From NCBI GenBank assembly GCA_944474755.1, contig OX104112.1, forward strand, positions 88,115,756 through 88,179,755: a stretch of 64,000 bases of DNA, given 5' to 3'. Position numbers and translations under genes: made by a program. Under the pieces are notes generated by a model. That model was not told the origin of the DNA. It was given only the letters and a program-made list of their open reading frames with translations, and made no database searches. The stretch comes from Limnoperna fortunei (lineage: Eukaryota; Mollusca; Bivalvia; Mytilida; Modiolidae). This document shows, one piece after another, positions 49,324-60,436 of the stretch. The stretch's first letter is position 1, and each line of letters begins with the position of its first letter.

Positions 49324-49459
49324 CATATATATTTAATTTATCCTTGAAGAACAGCACATGTATCGTTAACAAAAACATACTAAATATTAGTCCGTGAAAT
49401 TTTTGTCGCCCTTATTTAAAACCTTATGTAAGACTAAAAAGTCTGTTTATTCAATACGT

Positions 49460-50394
49460 TATCTTTCGCGTTTTGAGCCGTAAACCTAGACGGAACACGT
49501 TTTTGACGACCAGTAGGAACACATGACGTTACCTCCATGTTTTTGTTGCAGGAGTCTGGAATTCGTACTCCAGTGTTCATTATAAAATCTTGTTATTGTT
49601 TATAGTAATTCTCCGGCCTGTAAACTAATACAGATGTTATATTTGCTAAGGGTCTCTACAAAATTTAACACGGTTGAAAAGATTACTTTTGTACCAGTAA
49701 AGAATAAACCAAGACATACAATTACACAATGATTGGTAAAATTCATATTATGTAAAAAATGGGATGTTGCAATTGCTTGGTTCTTTTATCAGAGTTCTTG
49801 TTTTATATTGCAAAATTTAATTAACACAATAAGACGATGTGGCGAAAAAGGGTCAATGCCTGTAACGGCTTTTTCTTGATGTATTTAACCCATAAGCTGC
49901 AAATTAAACTTTTATTCTAAAGTTCAGTATTTCGCAGCAATCAAATGAAACATATCAACTCTAAAGGCAATTTAGCTTTAAATAATCATACAATTCCAAA
50001 AATTAAGAAAAAATTAAATTGCATTTAACTAGTAGAAATGATTCAGACCATGCTAACTTTAACGTGACTTAATCACGTAGAAATGATTCAGACCATGCTA
50101 ACTTTAACGTGACTTAATCATAACTTTCAGGGAAACAGAGATTCTTGCATTATAAGATGCAAGAATAGAACTCTGAACAGGAGGAGTTGTTGCAGTGTCA
50201 TGTGTTCTCATTTGCATTAATGAAACTTTTTTGAATGTTTTATTGCAATATTCTACATTTTATATGGTTACGTATATCATTGTTTTAAGTTGCTCGATTC
50301 TTCTTCTACTAACAGGCATATTTAACGTCGAAGAGAAGAATTTTATCACACAATTGTGCAACTGTTGGAACAAGGATGGTGTTTCCAAAGTTCT
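49460..50394 (+). repeat. Second copy of 12.51-13.49 kb
   Basis: See the shared blocks given for the first copy (GCCGTAAACCTAGACG, CCGGCCTGTAAAC, TGTATTTAACCCATA). It also contains a 45-bp perfect tandem duplication at 50,032-50,121 (unit starts GTAGAAATGATTCAGACCAT) that is absent from the first copy. Confidence 0.75.
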
Positions 50395-50463
50395 ATGAAA
50401 CACCGAGCCCTCTTTCCTACTATTTTATTATAGTTCTGCTGATCGTGCAAACTGCATGTCAAA
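50395..50463 (+). pseudogene. Signal-peptide exon relic of an Ig-like gene, copy 2
   Basis: From ATG 50,395 a short basic start is followed, one base out of frame, by SYYFIIVLLIVQTACQ, a typical signal peptide core and cleavage end. The donor AAAGTAAGT at 50,464 is good. The next exon-like sequence, at 50,672, begins with Ig-type residues. A single-base lesion separates Met from the hydrophobic part, as in copy 1 but not clearly at the same base. Confidence 0.6.
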
Positions 50464-50671
50464 GTAAGTATTCTAACATTTTTCTAGTTTTTTTTTAAAC
50501 TTTGCAACACATGGAATAATGATACACAATAAGATATATGACGAAAACAGCTAGTCGACGTGTTTTTCTTTTTGAAGAAAACACACTGTTCTGGTTAATT
50601 TCATTTCAGAAATGATATTGAAATGTTTCATTTTGCGTAGTATAAACAGAATAAACATTTGTTTTAAATTT

Positions 50672-51020
50672 AGTGCCTCCTGGTAATCCCGTGCTTACAA
50701 TCACACCAAGTCAACGGTACAAATAAACTGGTAGATGGATAACTCTCCAGGAGGGTAAATACCTCCGCAAGGTTAAAATCAGATTATTAATTATATCCTA
50801 TGGTAGTTATAATACCGTAAGAAAGAGGACAAGTGGTTTTGACAAACGAATAAAATCAATGGTCATTTGTGACCAAGAGATTACTGTAACAGTCAACTTA
50901 AAAATGATGGCGACCTTGAAATTGTTTTAAGCGATGATTTTCTGTAAGATATAAAGGTAATACCTAAAGGAAATACAACTGATTAAGTAGCAATTAATTC
51001 TGAGATGTATCATTTACATG
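50672..51020 (+). pseudogene. Ig-like exon relic, copy 2
   Basis: After TTAAATTTAG the frame reads VPPGNPVLTITPSQR and then a stop. PVLTITPSQ is a usual first strand of an Ig domain next to a signal peptide. Further on, GSYNTVRKRTSGFDKRIKSM and VICDQEITVT look like middle strands with a Cys. Stops and shifts break the domain. Homologous to 16.35-16.56 kb. Confidence 0.55.
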
Positions 51021-52035
51021 CTAGTAATTCTGGAGTTTTTTTCACGCAAAAAGTGGACAATTCAAAAGAGAAAATTTAAATTATCCCATCAGTCGTGAAT
51101 TTGGTTCTCGACCGATCTTCAAAATCAATGCCAGCGTTTGGGTGTAAGGCAGACGTATTTTACTCTGTGGTGTCCCTAACTTCAAGTTCAATGGGGTAGA
51201 TGCGATCAACACATTCACCGAATTTTGAGACTATTTACACGTTTAACACTGTTTCTGAGGATACGAGCATCATGAGAATACCCAAATTGTCTGATCCTAG
51301 TCATTGTTATTTTCAGAAGAGATAGTAGGGAGTATCGTATCTGGATCAAAATAAAGATTGGAAATAATAAATGATACTGTTTAACTATCTCAAGCAAGTA
51401 TGTTATGCCCTCGTTCGCTTAATATTAATTATTTTTCGTAATTTGTTCTGTTGATTTGGTGTTTAATTCTTTTGGCGATTAGTTGAAATTTGTTTTGTTT
51501 TTTTATTTAAAAAATGTGCGAACTGATTTTTTGCTTCTACGATTCTTATATAGGTACATTGTATTCTTATTTTTCAATTTTATTAAACAATTTATGATAA
51601 ATATGACTTTGATATATTTTGGGGGTACCAATATTTTAATTACATTTTTATCTTTAACACGTTTAACTTGACTCTTTCATTGAATTCTTTATTTTTACAA
51701 TCCCTTACAGCATTTGAGATAATAGTTGCCACTAAATCAACTTTTTTTACTTACACGTTTAGTAATGCTACTTTGACTTTATTTCCGTATAAAAGGCTTG
51801 TTGTAGCATGACATCTGATATCAAAAAAAGTTTTTTTCTGTAAGATTTCATTTACAGATGTTGCATTTCATAGACTAATAGCAAGCAGATGCGTTCTGAT
51901 TTTTTTATATGGAGATATATGGGAAAATAAATTTTATAATACTTTCCACAAACAATATATTTCCAAAATAATTTCCAAAATATTTTTAGCTCGCATCATT
52001 TGTTCCAATTCAGTCACTTTATTGATCCAATATTG
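51021..52035 (+). repeat. Second copy of 18.96-19.42 kb and flank
   Basis: The part 51,480-51,960 matches 18.96-19.31 kb. The part 51,100-51,480 has no clear match. Homology runs to about 52,035, where the inverted repeat begins. Confidence 0.6.
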
Positions 52036-52170
52036 AGGTAATTTTCTTAATTGAATTAAACCAATCTAATTATAATTAAATCTTTCACTTGCTCCCCCCT
52101 TTTGTTATTGGTCGCTGCGTTGTAAGATCTAACAACATCCCATTACAGGTCACGTCAGGGGTCAAAATAT
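52036..52170 (+). repeat. Left inverted repeat of a candidate 11.6-kb composite
   Basis: CCAATCTAATT, AAATCTTTCACTTGCTCCCC, TTGGTCGCTGCG, AACAACATCCCATTACAGGT and CACGTCAGGGGTCA occur here and in reverse complement at 63,533-63,652. Identity is high but interrupted by small gaps. Confidence 0.85.
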
Positions 52171-52334
52171 TTATTTTGATCGTCCAATCAAATTTCAGTT
52201 CCAGTTGAGTGACTCGACCAATCAAATACTGGTTTGCATATCACACTAGGCTATACTGTCTAAGTTGCAGTGTCCGATGCGTTTTTGCGGTCTGAAAAGT
52301 TTTACAACTATTTTACTACTCGAGAACTCAAAGA

Positions 52335-52549
52335 ATGATGTTGGATTGTTTAGAGAAAGAAAAGGATTGCGTTGCAGTTCTTCCTAAAGCATTAAGGAAA
52401 TTCTTTCCCACTTCAATTTGTATCATTTACATTCCAATGAAGAGAAAGATGAACAAATCGACATCGCGCTGTTTAATTTAATTGAGATATGTTGGTCTGC
52501 TTTTGATACTGCTTATGGAGAGTCAAGTAAACAGATGTTCAAAACTTAA
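52335..52549 (+). pseudogene. Coding-like frame inside the left flank, frameshifted
   Basis: From ATG 52,335 (MMLDCLEKEKDCVAVLPKAL, RKFFPTS) the sense continues one frame over as NLYHLHSNEEKDEQIDIALF and EICWSAFDTAYGESSKQMF to a stop. The composition looks protein-like and is unusual for this region. I do not recognise it; it could be a transposase fragment or host exon. Confidence 0.35.
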
Positions 52550-52662
52550 CGGCAGCATAGAAAGGTCAGTACGTAAATTATAAACGAAAATATGAACGTT
52601 TTTCACAATAACTTAAGTTAACAAGAAAAAAAGGGGGAGGGGAATTACATATGAGAAACATA

Positions 52663-53064
52663 CATACATGCCAATCCTAATTAGGTCCAAAGCGGTAGAG
52701 AGGGTCGGGGGGGGGAAAGCCCCCATAAAATTGTTTTCAGTTTGTGCAAATTGATGCTATTTGGTGCATTTTGAGCATTGTTTAAAGGGTACTAGAGGCC
52801 AGGTTAAAGTATCAACTTTTATGCAATAAATTACTAAAAAACCATCTCTTTCAGGTCTTTGCCTTCAATATTTTTCGCTGAAAATGTAACAATGTCCACA
52901 CTTTGAGTTAAAAAAACAAAAGACTTAAGTTTTATTATATCAGAAATTTTAAAAATCAGTGATAATTTAGGAAAGCGATAGAAAACAATTTCAAATTGGT
53001 AGGCGGTAGATCGCTCCAAAAAATCCGCAGTCTACCACTCAAAGCGGTAGGGTTGGCATGTATG
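52663..53064. mobile_element. Small TIR element (MITE) with target duplication
   Basis: Terminal inverted repeats of 17 bp, CATACATGCCAA(T/C)CCTA, at 52,663-52,679 and 53,048-53,064. Further in, AAAGCGGTAG occurs near both ends. The element is flanked on both sides by AACATA (52,657-52,662 and 53,065-53,070), read as a 6-bp target duplication. It is about 400 bp long with no coding capacity, so it would depend on a transposase from elsewhere. Confidence 0.8.
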
Positions 53065-53070
53065 AACATA

Positions 53071-54322
53071 CCACATGGTGTCAGTAAAATATTACTAGCA
53101 TATACATGGTATGATGTAACTAACGTGGTTAGGAGATGATAGGGGGAATTTATATTTTAACATTTGACAAAAACTATCAATGAAACTACTGGTAGACATT
53201 AATTATTCATCGTACTGTTGCTCCAGTTTTAATCGTCATTCATGGCTTGGTTGACTGTCAGAGACAATTTAAGGTACATTGATCAAAATAAGTTGTGGAT
53301 TTTTTTTCTAAATACTGGAAAACCTATTTTAAAATTATTTCTCCGGAAAAGTTTGTGAAAATCAATACTACAAACAAAATAGTTATATAGTTATTAAAGT
53401 CACTTTATACATGTATAAATTAACATAATCAACAATTTCATTTCAGATGGTTGAAAATATCACAATATCAAAGTCAGATTTATAGATATCATTTGTGCAT
53501 CACCGAGTCAAGTTTGTGACCCTGTATGGAGATTGGAGAAGCAATTTTTTTTAGAAGTTCCAAGTTTCTGTTCAAAGTAGATGAGTTTCAAATGATGCCA
53601 ACTTGGTAAGTGGAATGTTTACATCTTGTTTTTTTTAGTCTACTAGTACAATGTTTCTTGTAAATAAAAGTTTTAACCTGTATATATCTTCATAAAATGA
53701 ATAGTTATTTATAAGTAACCTCACCTCATAGATGTATTCTTATATTCTGTATGAAAGTAATTTAAATGCAATATAAATAATCAAAAATTGAAAAGGCTTT
53801 GCTCGAAGAGTGCAGTGACATGCAGTTTAAAAAAATATTTTAATATTTTTTACAATACTAAATATGGTTTACATCTATGATGTGACGATTGTTTAGATAA
53901 ATACATGTACCTTGATTTATAACAGCATAGGGACAGCTTGTAAGCTTGGTTTTGATTAAAGAATCAATTTGTAACTTTGAATTAAAATTATTGAACCATT
54001 CCCTCTAAAGGTATGCAGTTGACTGAATAATAGGGAATAAACTTGATACACATAAAGAATTTCTACTTTACAAAATCATAAATGTACGAAATGTAAGTTC
54101 TTATTTTCTTCCAAGTGACTGCTCTTATTTTCTCATGTTTTCAATTGTTTAAACAGGGAAGAAGATGATCATAGTATATGTACAATGGACAGGAAGAAAT
54201 TGGAAATCTTTAGTTGCTTTTATTTTATATTAAACTTATCATGTGCATCAACTGACTTTGAAATTAAAAAAATATCCTGAAAACAAAAACTGTCGTGTGA
54301 TAGTTTTTTGACAAACAATTTT
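53071..54322. other. AT-rich sequence with exon-like pieces
   Basis: A stretch at 53,446-53,609 lies between TTTCATTTCAG and a GTAAGTGG donor and is open in one frame except for one stop. Another piece follows AAACAG at 54,157. Neither shows a known domain. Confidence 0.3.
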
Positions 54323-54545
54323 ATAAATGTCAGTTTATTTGGTAAAATAAACTGTTTTATGCACGAGCGATCGATGGTTTTCCCTTATGGGTACCTCATT
54401 TGAGTAATGTCCTTCAATGTATGTAGGTAAACCCCAATTAGAACTTAAGTCCTTGAACGCACGTTTGTAAACCCCATTATAACAGGACAATTAGATCTAA
54501 TATCATACGTTTTGTTTTTCAAAGAAAATGGATGTTTCTTATTTT
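54323..54545 (+). repeat. Split direct repeat A1
   Basis: Identical to 60,653-60,875 as far as I can compare. Starts ATAAATGTCAGTTTATTTGG and ends GGATGTTTCTTATTTT. Left end of the element. Confidence 0.95.
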
Positions 54546-55329
54546 GTTGTATAATGAGAACATATCATTCTGCTTTGTGATTTATTACGCGAAAGTATTT
54601 TCTTTGATTTATTTTCGTGGCAGTATTTTTCTTGGGATATATTTCGCTATATTTTTCTGGATTAGTTTTCTGATGGAACCATGCGATCATACCGATAGGT
54701 TTCTTGCTATAATTTCTAGAGTTTTCTTGGTTATTTTTCACAGTCTATGATTTTATGACATTGGGAACATATATTTAACATATTTACATTAATGTGGGAT
54801 CAACTGCAGTGTTTCTTGTGGATAATTATTTAGCGGAGACAGACAATTAGATAATTACGTAATCTCGGTTTTTAAGACGAGTTATTTATCTTAATCTTCA
54901 ATTGTTTACGAAAGGTTATATCGCTATTAATGTTAATAATTTTATTTAGTAATATTATGGATATTATGAACGATTTCTACACTGTGGTGTTATGCAATTG
55001 AATTAACTTAAGTGCCCCAACTGTACAGGTCGTCACGACCAGATGATCACAACAGCAGTAAGTGACCTTTGATCTGACCTGTGCTATAAATAGCGTTATA
55101 AGGTAAATCGTTTGAATATATAATTTTTGCACTACTTTTCTATTATTCATGTATTTGGCAATTCATATGTTGAAAGGCTGAACCGATATGTAGAAATATG
55201 ATATGCAATTAGCACAGCATAAGTTATGTTAAGACGATAAAAAGCTCACTAGAGCTTATGTTATTGTAAATGTTTTGCATAATCGACTATAAATAAAGCT
55301 TATTTGATTGATTTGATATTTGACTAGTG
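54546..55329. other. Element interior without recognised coding
   Basis: AT-rich. A TAAATAAAGCTTATTTGATT motif near 55,281 resembles an mRNA end. No protein motif found. Confidence 0.4.
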
Positions 55330-55699
55330 TCGGTCAGGTGTGGTCCCTTTATCAACATGTGTTAGAGCTACGAGCCTCACTTGACAATTGTTCAGATTGG
55401 TTCAAACGATATTAATGATCCTTACAAATCGGTGCCACTTGTAGCATTATCAATTTAACGTTATTAGTCTAGATCTGACAATTAATGAGTACAACAAGAA
55501 AGTAGATAAGCTATATATTACGCTTGCACAACAGTCCCTTCTGTCGGACTGTTACATTTTTTGGAGACACATAGGTTTACATGTCCCAAAGGTTAATGTG
55601 CCACGTGTAATGTGCTAAGTAAAGATGGTGTGCACCTCGGTGACATTGGCAACTGGCGTTTGGCAACTAGTATACGTGGGCTGATATTGTTCATTGAAT
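55330..55699 (+). pseudogene. SGNH-hydrolase-like relic
   Basis: One frame reads SYEPHLTIVQIGSNDINDPY, which carries the GxND block III of SGNH hydrolases. After stops and shifts, VLSKDGVHLGDIGNWRLATS and IRG supply the DxxH block V with the catalytic Asp and His. The block I GDS motif is not seen. SGNH hydrolases are known as extra ORFs of Ngaro-type elements, normally near or after the recombinase. Here the relic lies between A1 and gag. It could alternatively derive from a CR1-type LINE ORF or a second, nested Ngaro. Confidence 0.7.
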
Positions 55700-55849
55700 A
55701 GCATTTGAAGGAATTGGTACATTATTAAGGTTTACACAAGTTAATCCTATTTTATATTTATGCAAGTATCACATCATAGTTATATTATATATATAGCACT
55801 AGAATGTATATATATTTTTATAGATAGCATGATATGTATATATATATAT

Positions 55850-56430
55850 ATATTGAAGGAAAAAATATATATTGATATGATATATATGAAAAAAAAAAGA
55901 TAATATATTGATATGACGTTTACTATATTTAATATATATATATATGAAAAAAAAAAAAAAAAAAAATTAAAAAAAAAAAAAAAAATTATATAATATATTG
56001 ATATGATATATATGAAAAAAGAAGATATAATATATTGATATGACGTTTACATATGAAAAAAAAAATTATATAATATATTGATATGATATATATATAAAAA
56101 AAGATATAATATATTGATATGACGTTTACATATGAAAAAAAAAACAAAAAACAGAAAAAAAAAAAAAAAAAAAAAACAATTATATAATATATTGATATGA
56201 TATATATGAAAAAAAAAAAAAAAAAATTATATAATATATTGATATGATATATATGAAAAAAAAAAGAAATAATATATTGATATGATATGATATATATTAA
56301 AAAAAAAAAAAACAAAAAAAAAAAAAAAAAAAAAAAAAACAAAAAATATTATAATATATTGATATGATGTTTGGTATGTTATATATATATATGAAGAAAA
56401 AAAATGAAAAAAAAAAGAAAAAATATGTAT
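55850..56430. repeat. Minisatellite of poly-A tracts and ATATATTGATATGA cores
   Basis: About ten cores of TAATATATTGATATGA are separated by A-runs of 5 to 20 or more. Two versions of the sequence after the core partly alternate: GATATATATG and GACGTTTACATATG. On the minus strand this gives Phe/Ile-rich frames that are not genes. Confidence 0.92.
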
Positions 56431-56865
56431 ACATATTATAAACATTTATACCAAATACCAATATACATTTTAAGGCGTGTGTATACTTGTATTTATTAAA
56501 ATTTTCCTTATTATTGTGATAAGTGCAGTGTTCATATCATTCAATGCTATCTTACTTAAATTTGTATCTGGATCTATTCTGGGACAGTAGGTCAGGTGCA
56601 TTAAAACGTACGTTTGGCAGGTTTCAAATTCATGTTGCTGGTCATAAGAAGTCAGTTTGTGATCACAGTCACTGCTATTACAGCTGTAGTAGCCAATAAT
56701 AAACCTAATTTTTAATCTTGAATATTTATATAATATTCATAAGCATGTGTAGACGTATGAATACACAACTAAAAAATTGTTGTGCTTTCATTAAATGGAT
56801 AGTTGATATATCAAATGTCATTTTACACTTTGGAAAAGACTCTGCCGTTAAATTTATTATTACAG

Positions 56866-57523
56866 ATGCCTGGCTCCCGAGTGACTCGGGAGCGAAGACA
56901 GAAGATAATTAGGCCTGCAGTCGCCACCATAGTAAGACCATGAAATAATGTGGATAGCGCTAACAGTCAGGGGAATATTGTGTAGTCATTAAAGACGTTA
57001 TCTGACGGCTTTTCAAATCTGTAAGAAACTATCGTCGAGCATAAAAGCATAAAAGCAGCCACAGCCCGTCCCAAGATGTTCGACCGGTGGACATACACAA
57101 ACAAACGCGCCTACCATAGAAATTCCGAGCACCAGTTTAATTTCTCCACCCACTACTGTAGGAAACACTAGTGACTATGTTCCTATATATTCAATAGCTG
57201 AAAGTGCTGCACCTGGAACAGTTTCAAGTGTCAATAATTCCATACCATGGAATTTTATCAATACTGCAACGATGAAATCGAATAACGCAATTGCGACGTT
57301 AAATGAAGTCAGTAATGGTTTCCCTTCTTCGGCACCTCCAGTGGTTCCTGGCCTACAGATGCATGTCAATGATAGGACAATTTCATCAAATAATTGTAAT
57401 GGTAATTTAAGTAATTATGTTCATCAAAATGTTCCTTTATCAGCCCAGGTGCCTGATAAGATAAAAAGCCAAATTTGGGTGGGGGAATATGTAGATCTTA
57501 ATAGTATTCAGGCTGATGAAAAA
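56866..57523 (+). pseudogene. Ngaro ORF1 (gag-like), N-terminal and middle part
   Basis: A start at 56,866 after TTATTACAG gives MPGSRVTRERRQKIIRPAVA and a stop at 56,941. The frame 57,053-57,523 is open for 157 codons: GNTSDYVPIYSIAESAAPG, then PPVVPGLQMHVN and VPDKIKSQIWVGEYVDLNSI. The KIKxxIWxGEYVDL block is typical of ORF1 in invertebrate DIRS/Ngaro elements. The frame ends in TAA. ORF1 would form the particle or bind RNA. The stretch 56,944-57,052 between the two open parts carries stops. Confidence 0.75.
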
Positions 57524-57539
57524 TAATTTAAATTGGTGT

Positions 57540-57867
57540 TAACAGGTCAGGAAAGAATGGACAAAGTTTAGGGTTCAAGGAAGAAAGTAGTAAAAAACTA
57601 CTAAATATTGACCAGTGGTTGTCGGCGTTTTTAATTTTTACTTTAGTTTATCTACAATGGTGTCCAAATGAAAGTGAAGCAATTTTACGTTACATCGAAA
57701 ACAGTAAGGCGCCTGGAGAAAAGGGGGGGGGGGTAAATCGGCGTTATTACGACGAACAATTTAGAAAGCTAATGCAATATTGGACCAATTTACCTTTTTC
57801 TAAGCAGCAAAGTCGGTCCCAAATGCTTATTCCAAACAGTTATTATATATATCAATCAGGGAATTAG
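57540..57867 (+). pseudogene. Ngaro ORF1 (gag-like), C-terminal part
   Basis: In another frame than the preceding part: NGQSLGFKEESSKKLLNIDQ, then WLSAFLIFTLVYLQWCPNES, then RRYYDEQFRKLMQYW. The W-x-x-AFLIF...YL and YDEQFR blocks are a common signature of gag-like proteins in these elements. A run of nine G in the middle is a likely site of slippage. It closes with TAG at 57,865. Confidence 0.75.
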
Positions 57868-58640
57868 ATTCACTTGCAGCTTTGATGTTTTTAATGTTAC
57901 CATGGTACACCATGCAGTTGCTCACTGTCAATCCTCAACCCCCCATCAAGCACAAATGTGGGTTTACATTTAGATAAATTTCGCAATTGACTTGGGTGTA
58001 CTGAACTTTTATTTATTAGGAATTACCTGGAAGGCCATTTTTGCGTCGGTTGTTTGATCTTGATATTGGAATAAAACAACCGTTTAATCATATAAGATTA
58101 AGAAGGCAATGCTAAGATGATTTAAAGGTCTGGCTTAACTTCTTGCAGCATGTTAATGGCAAATATTTCTTTCTTGATGTCAGCTGGCTAATGTCTGATA
58201 CAATTAACTCTGTACCGATGCTTCCGGTTCAATAGGGTACGGTGCTGTTTTTGGTAATTCCTGGTTTTACGGAAGTGGAATGGCGAGTGGTTAGGTCAAA
58301 ATATAACGTTATTGGAATTTTATCCATTTGAAATTGCATTTGAAATTTGGGGACAGTTTTTTACAAACAAGTAAATTCTGATATGTGTGACAACCAGGCT
58401 TTGGTCCAAGTCATAAATAAATAAACAAGTAAGGAACCAAACTTCATGTATCTAATGATCAAGAAGATTGGTGTTACAGGCATTGAGGCTAAACATTCAT
58501 ATCAAAGCACAGTATTTGAGTACCAAAGAAAATATATTAAGTGACGCACTTTCTCGTTCAAACATTCAGGTTTTTAAGACGTTTTTCCCGACGGCGGATG
58601 CAAATTCAATAACAATACCACCACTCCCTTTATTGCCCAT
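57868..58640 (+). pseudogene. Ngaro RT thumb remnant and RNase H domain, broken
   Basis: Only the end of the RT is visible: GRPFLRRLFDLDIGIKQPFN at about 58,030-58,095. The catalytic YxDD part and most of the fingers and palm are absent, a deletion of several hundred bases. The RNase H region follows in changing frames: DLKVWLNFLQHVNGKYFFLD, WLMSD, then DNQALVQVINK and TKENILSDALSRSNIQVF, with conserved Asp positions. Stops are frequent. Confidence 0.8.
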
Positions 58641-59472
58641 TTGAAATATGTTGCTCAAGAACTTTTGACATCATCACTGGCAGTGTCAACAAGGAGGTCC
58701 TATACAAGAGTATGGAAACTATTTAATGAATTTTGTATAGAACATTTAGATAGGTAGTGCGTCAAAAAGGCTTTAGCAACTCTTTTATCCTATAATTCTA
58801 CAATAGGGTATGGGCATAAAATGTTTAATAGTCCTCTTTAATCGTTAAGTAGCTGCTAAAAGGCAGTTTAAAACTGCGACCTTCTGACAACCTTCTGGCT
58901 ACCAATTACCAAATCATTACTGCATAGAATGGTATCGGAAGTCTTAAAACATGATACCGGGTTTTATCAATCCCTATACATTGCTATGTTTTTGTTAGCT
59001 TTTTACTGGTTTTTACGACTTGGTTAGTTTACTGACTCAACACATGCTCAACAGGAACAAGTCATTGCTTGAATATCGACGATATTGCTTTTTCGAAGGA
59101 AAACAATTCGATGTAATGTTTAATCATACACTTTAAACATTTAAGTTCAGGTTCGTTTTCAATTATTGTTATTAGGCCCAATATCCATCAAACTTATGTC
59201 CCATCAAATGAGTTAAAACATTTCTGACATACAGAGGTTCGGAAAGTGGCCCTCTTTTTTGTCACCCTAACCTAAAAACTATTTCAAGAAAAGAATTTGG
59301 AGATAAATTAGAAAACCTTATCCATACTTTAGGTTTGAACAATGACTATACCACACACAGTTTTCGGTACGGTGCATGTACTTTTGCAACGAGTTTAGGT
59401 TTGACAGATTCACAGCTGCAGTCGTTAGGAAGATGGAAATATAAGTTTTTGAAATATTTAAGACCCAGTTAA
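58641..59472 (+). pseudogene. Ngaro tyrosine recombinase, broken
   Basis: The N-terminal part reads AQELLTSSLAVSTRRSYTRV and WKLFNEFC, the SAM-like core-binding domain. The C-terminal part reads YRGSESGPLFCHPN, then DYTTHSFRYGACTFATSLGL and SQLQSLGRWKYKFLKYLRP, giving the HxxR box, the GRW in place of GHxS, and a Tyr nucleophile. Stops and frameshifts lie between 58,750 and 59,270. In an intact element it would insert the circular DNA copy into the chromosome without making target duplications. Confidence 0.88.
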
Positions 59473-60436
59473 TTACACTAGTCACAATCATGCGAGCACG
59501 AGCCACAGCGGTTGGTCATGTTGGTGGTTTACGTGTTTTTCTCATGAGAAAACGCGACATAATTTTATAATACGGATTGTAATAGGGTTCAGTTTATAAG
59601 AATGGTAATAAATTAGGCATCTGGGATTGTAGGTGTGGACAGATGTTTTAATGATGTTTTGGTTTTAGGTAGGGTAATCATTTGTTAAACACTTAATTAT
59701 AATTGAATTATAAAAAAGAGTTTATGTTATTTTAATTTGTTGACATTGTATACAAATGTTTCATGGTATTTTATGGTTATATACAATGTACTTGACTTTT
59801 ATTGTGAAATAGTTTTTATGTTATGATTAAAGCGATTGATTTGTATAAAAATGTTTCACGGTATATTATCGCTTTCCCTTTTAGCCCTAAAAATGAGGGT
59901 TTTGGGGTTTTAGTGCGAATCTACCAGTGATAACCTATATTGAATTTATGTTTCCCACACACAGCTTGGGTGGGGAGGACCTTGACGGTCCAGTTGCGAT
60001 TTTTGAACCCTACTCTCGCATCCTATCAAAACTAAGGAGGCGTGGCTAACGATTGATAAAACATGCGTGTGATTAATGCAAAGCACTTTAATCAGATTAT
60101 CGAAAACGGGTTATTTAACTTGTGTGAATTTGAATTGTTTTTGTTTTTATATTTGTGTTCAGTTACAATTTGTGAGACATTTTAATTGTTTAAGCGTATG
60201 TTTCATGGCGACCATGAGCAGCCATCAGCAAAAATCTGTCATTTATGTATAGAATTTGTGTTGCATTTTAATTGTTTCCATGTCGAATTGTAAACTTTAA
60301 CATGTACAAGTGTGTTTCCAGGCGAGCAGGAGCAGCCAGGAGTATAATTTTGTCTTTATTTATCGACGGCTAGGTGGTTCTTGTGTTGATATAATAAATC
60401 CGTGCAGCTTCGGGTGGGGGGATCTGTCGATCTTGT
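59473..60436. other. Element 3' non-coding region
   Basis: No protein motif found. Two related phrases, TTTCATGGCGACCATGAGCA (60,201) and TTTCCAGGCGAGCAGGAGCA (60,314), form a diverged direct repeat. Confidence 0.5.

Noticed and set aside
55986..56445. Phe/Ile-rich membrane-like frames on the minus strand
   Set aside because: They come from poly-A tracts of a minisatellite read in reverse.
57175..57369. Minus-strand frame opposite ORF1
   Set aside because: Shadow of the gag-like ORF on the plus strand.
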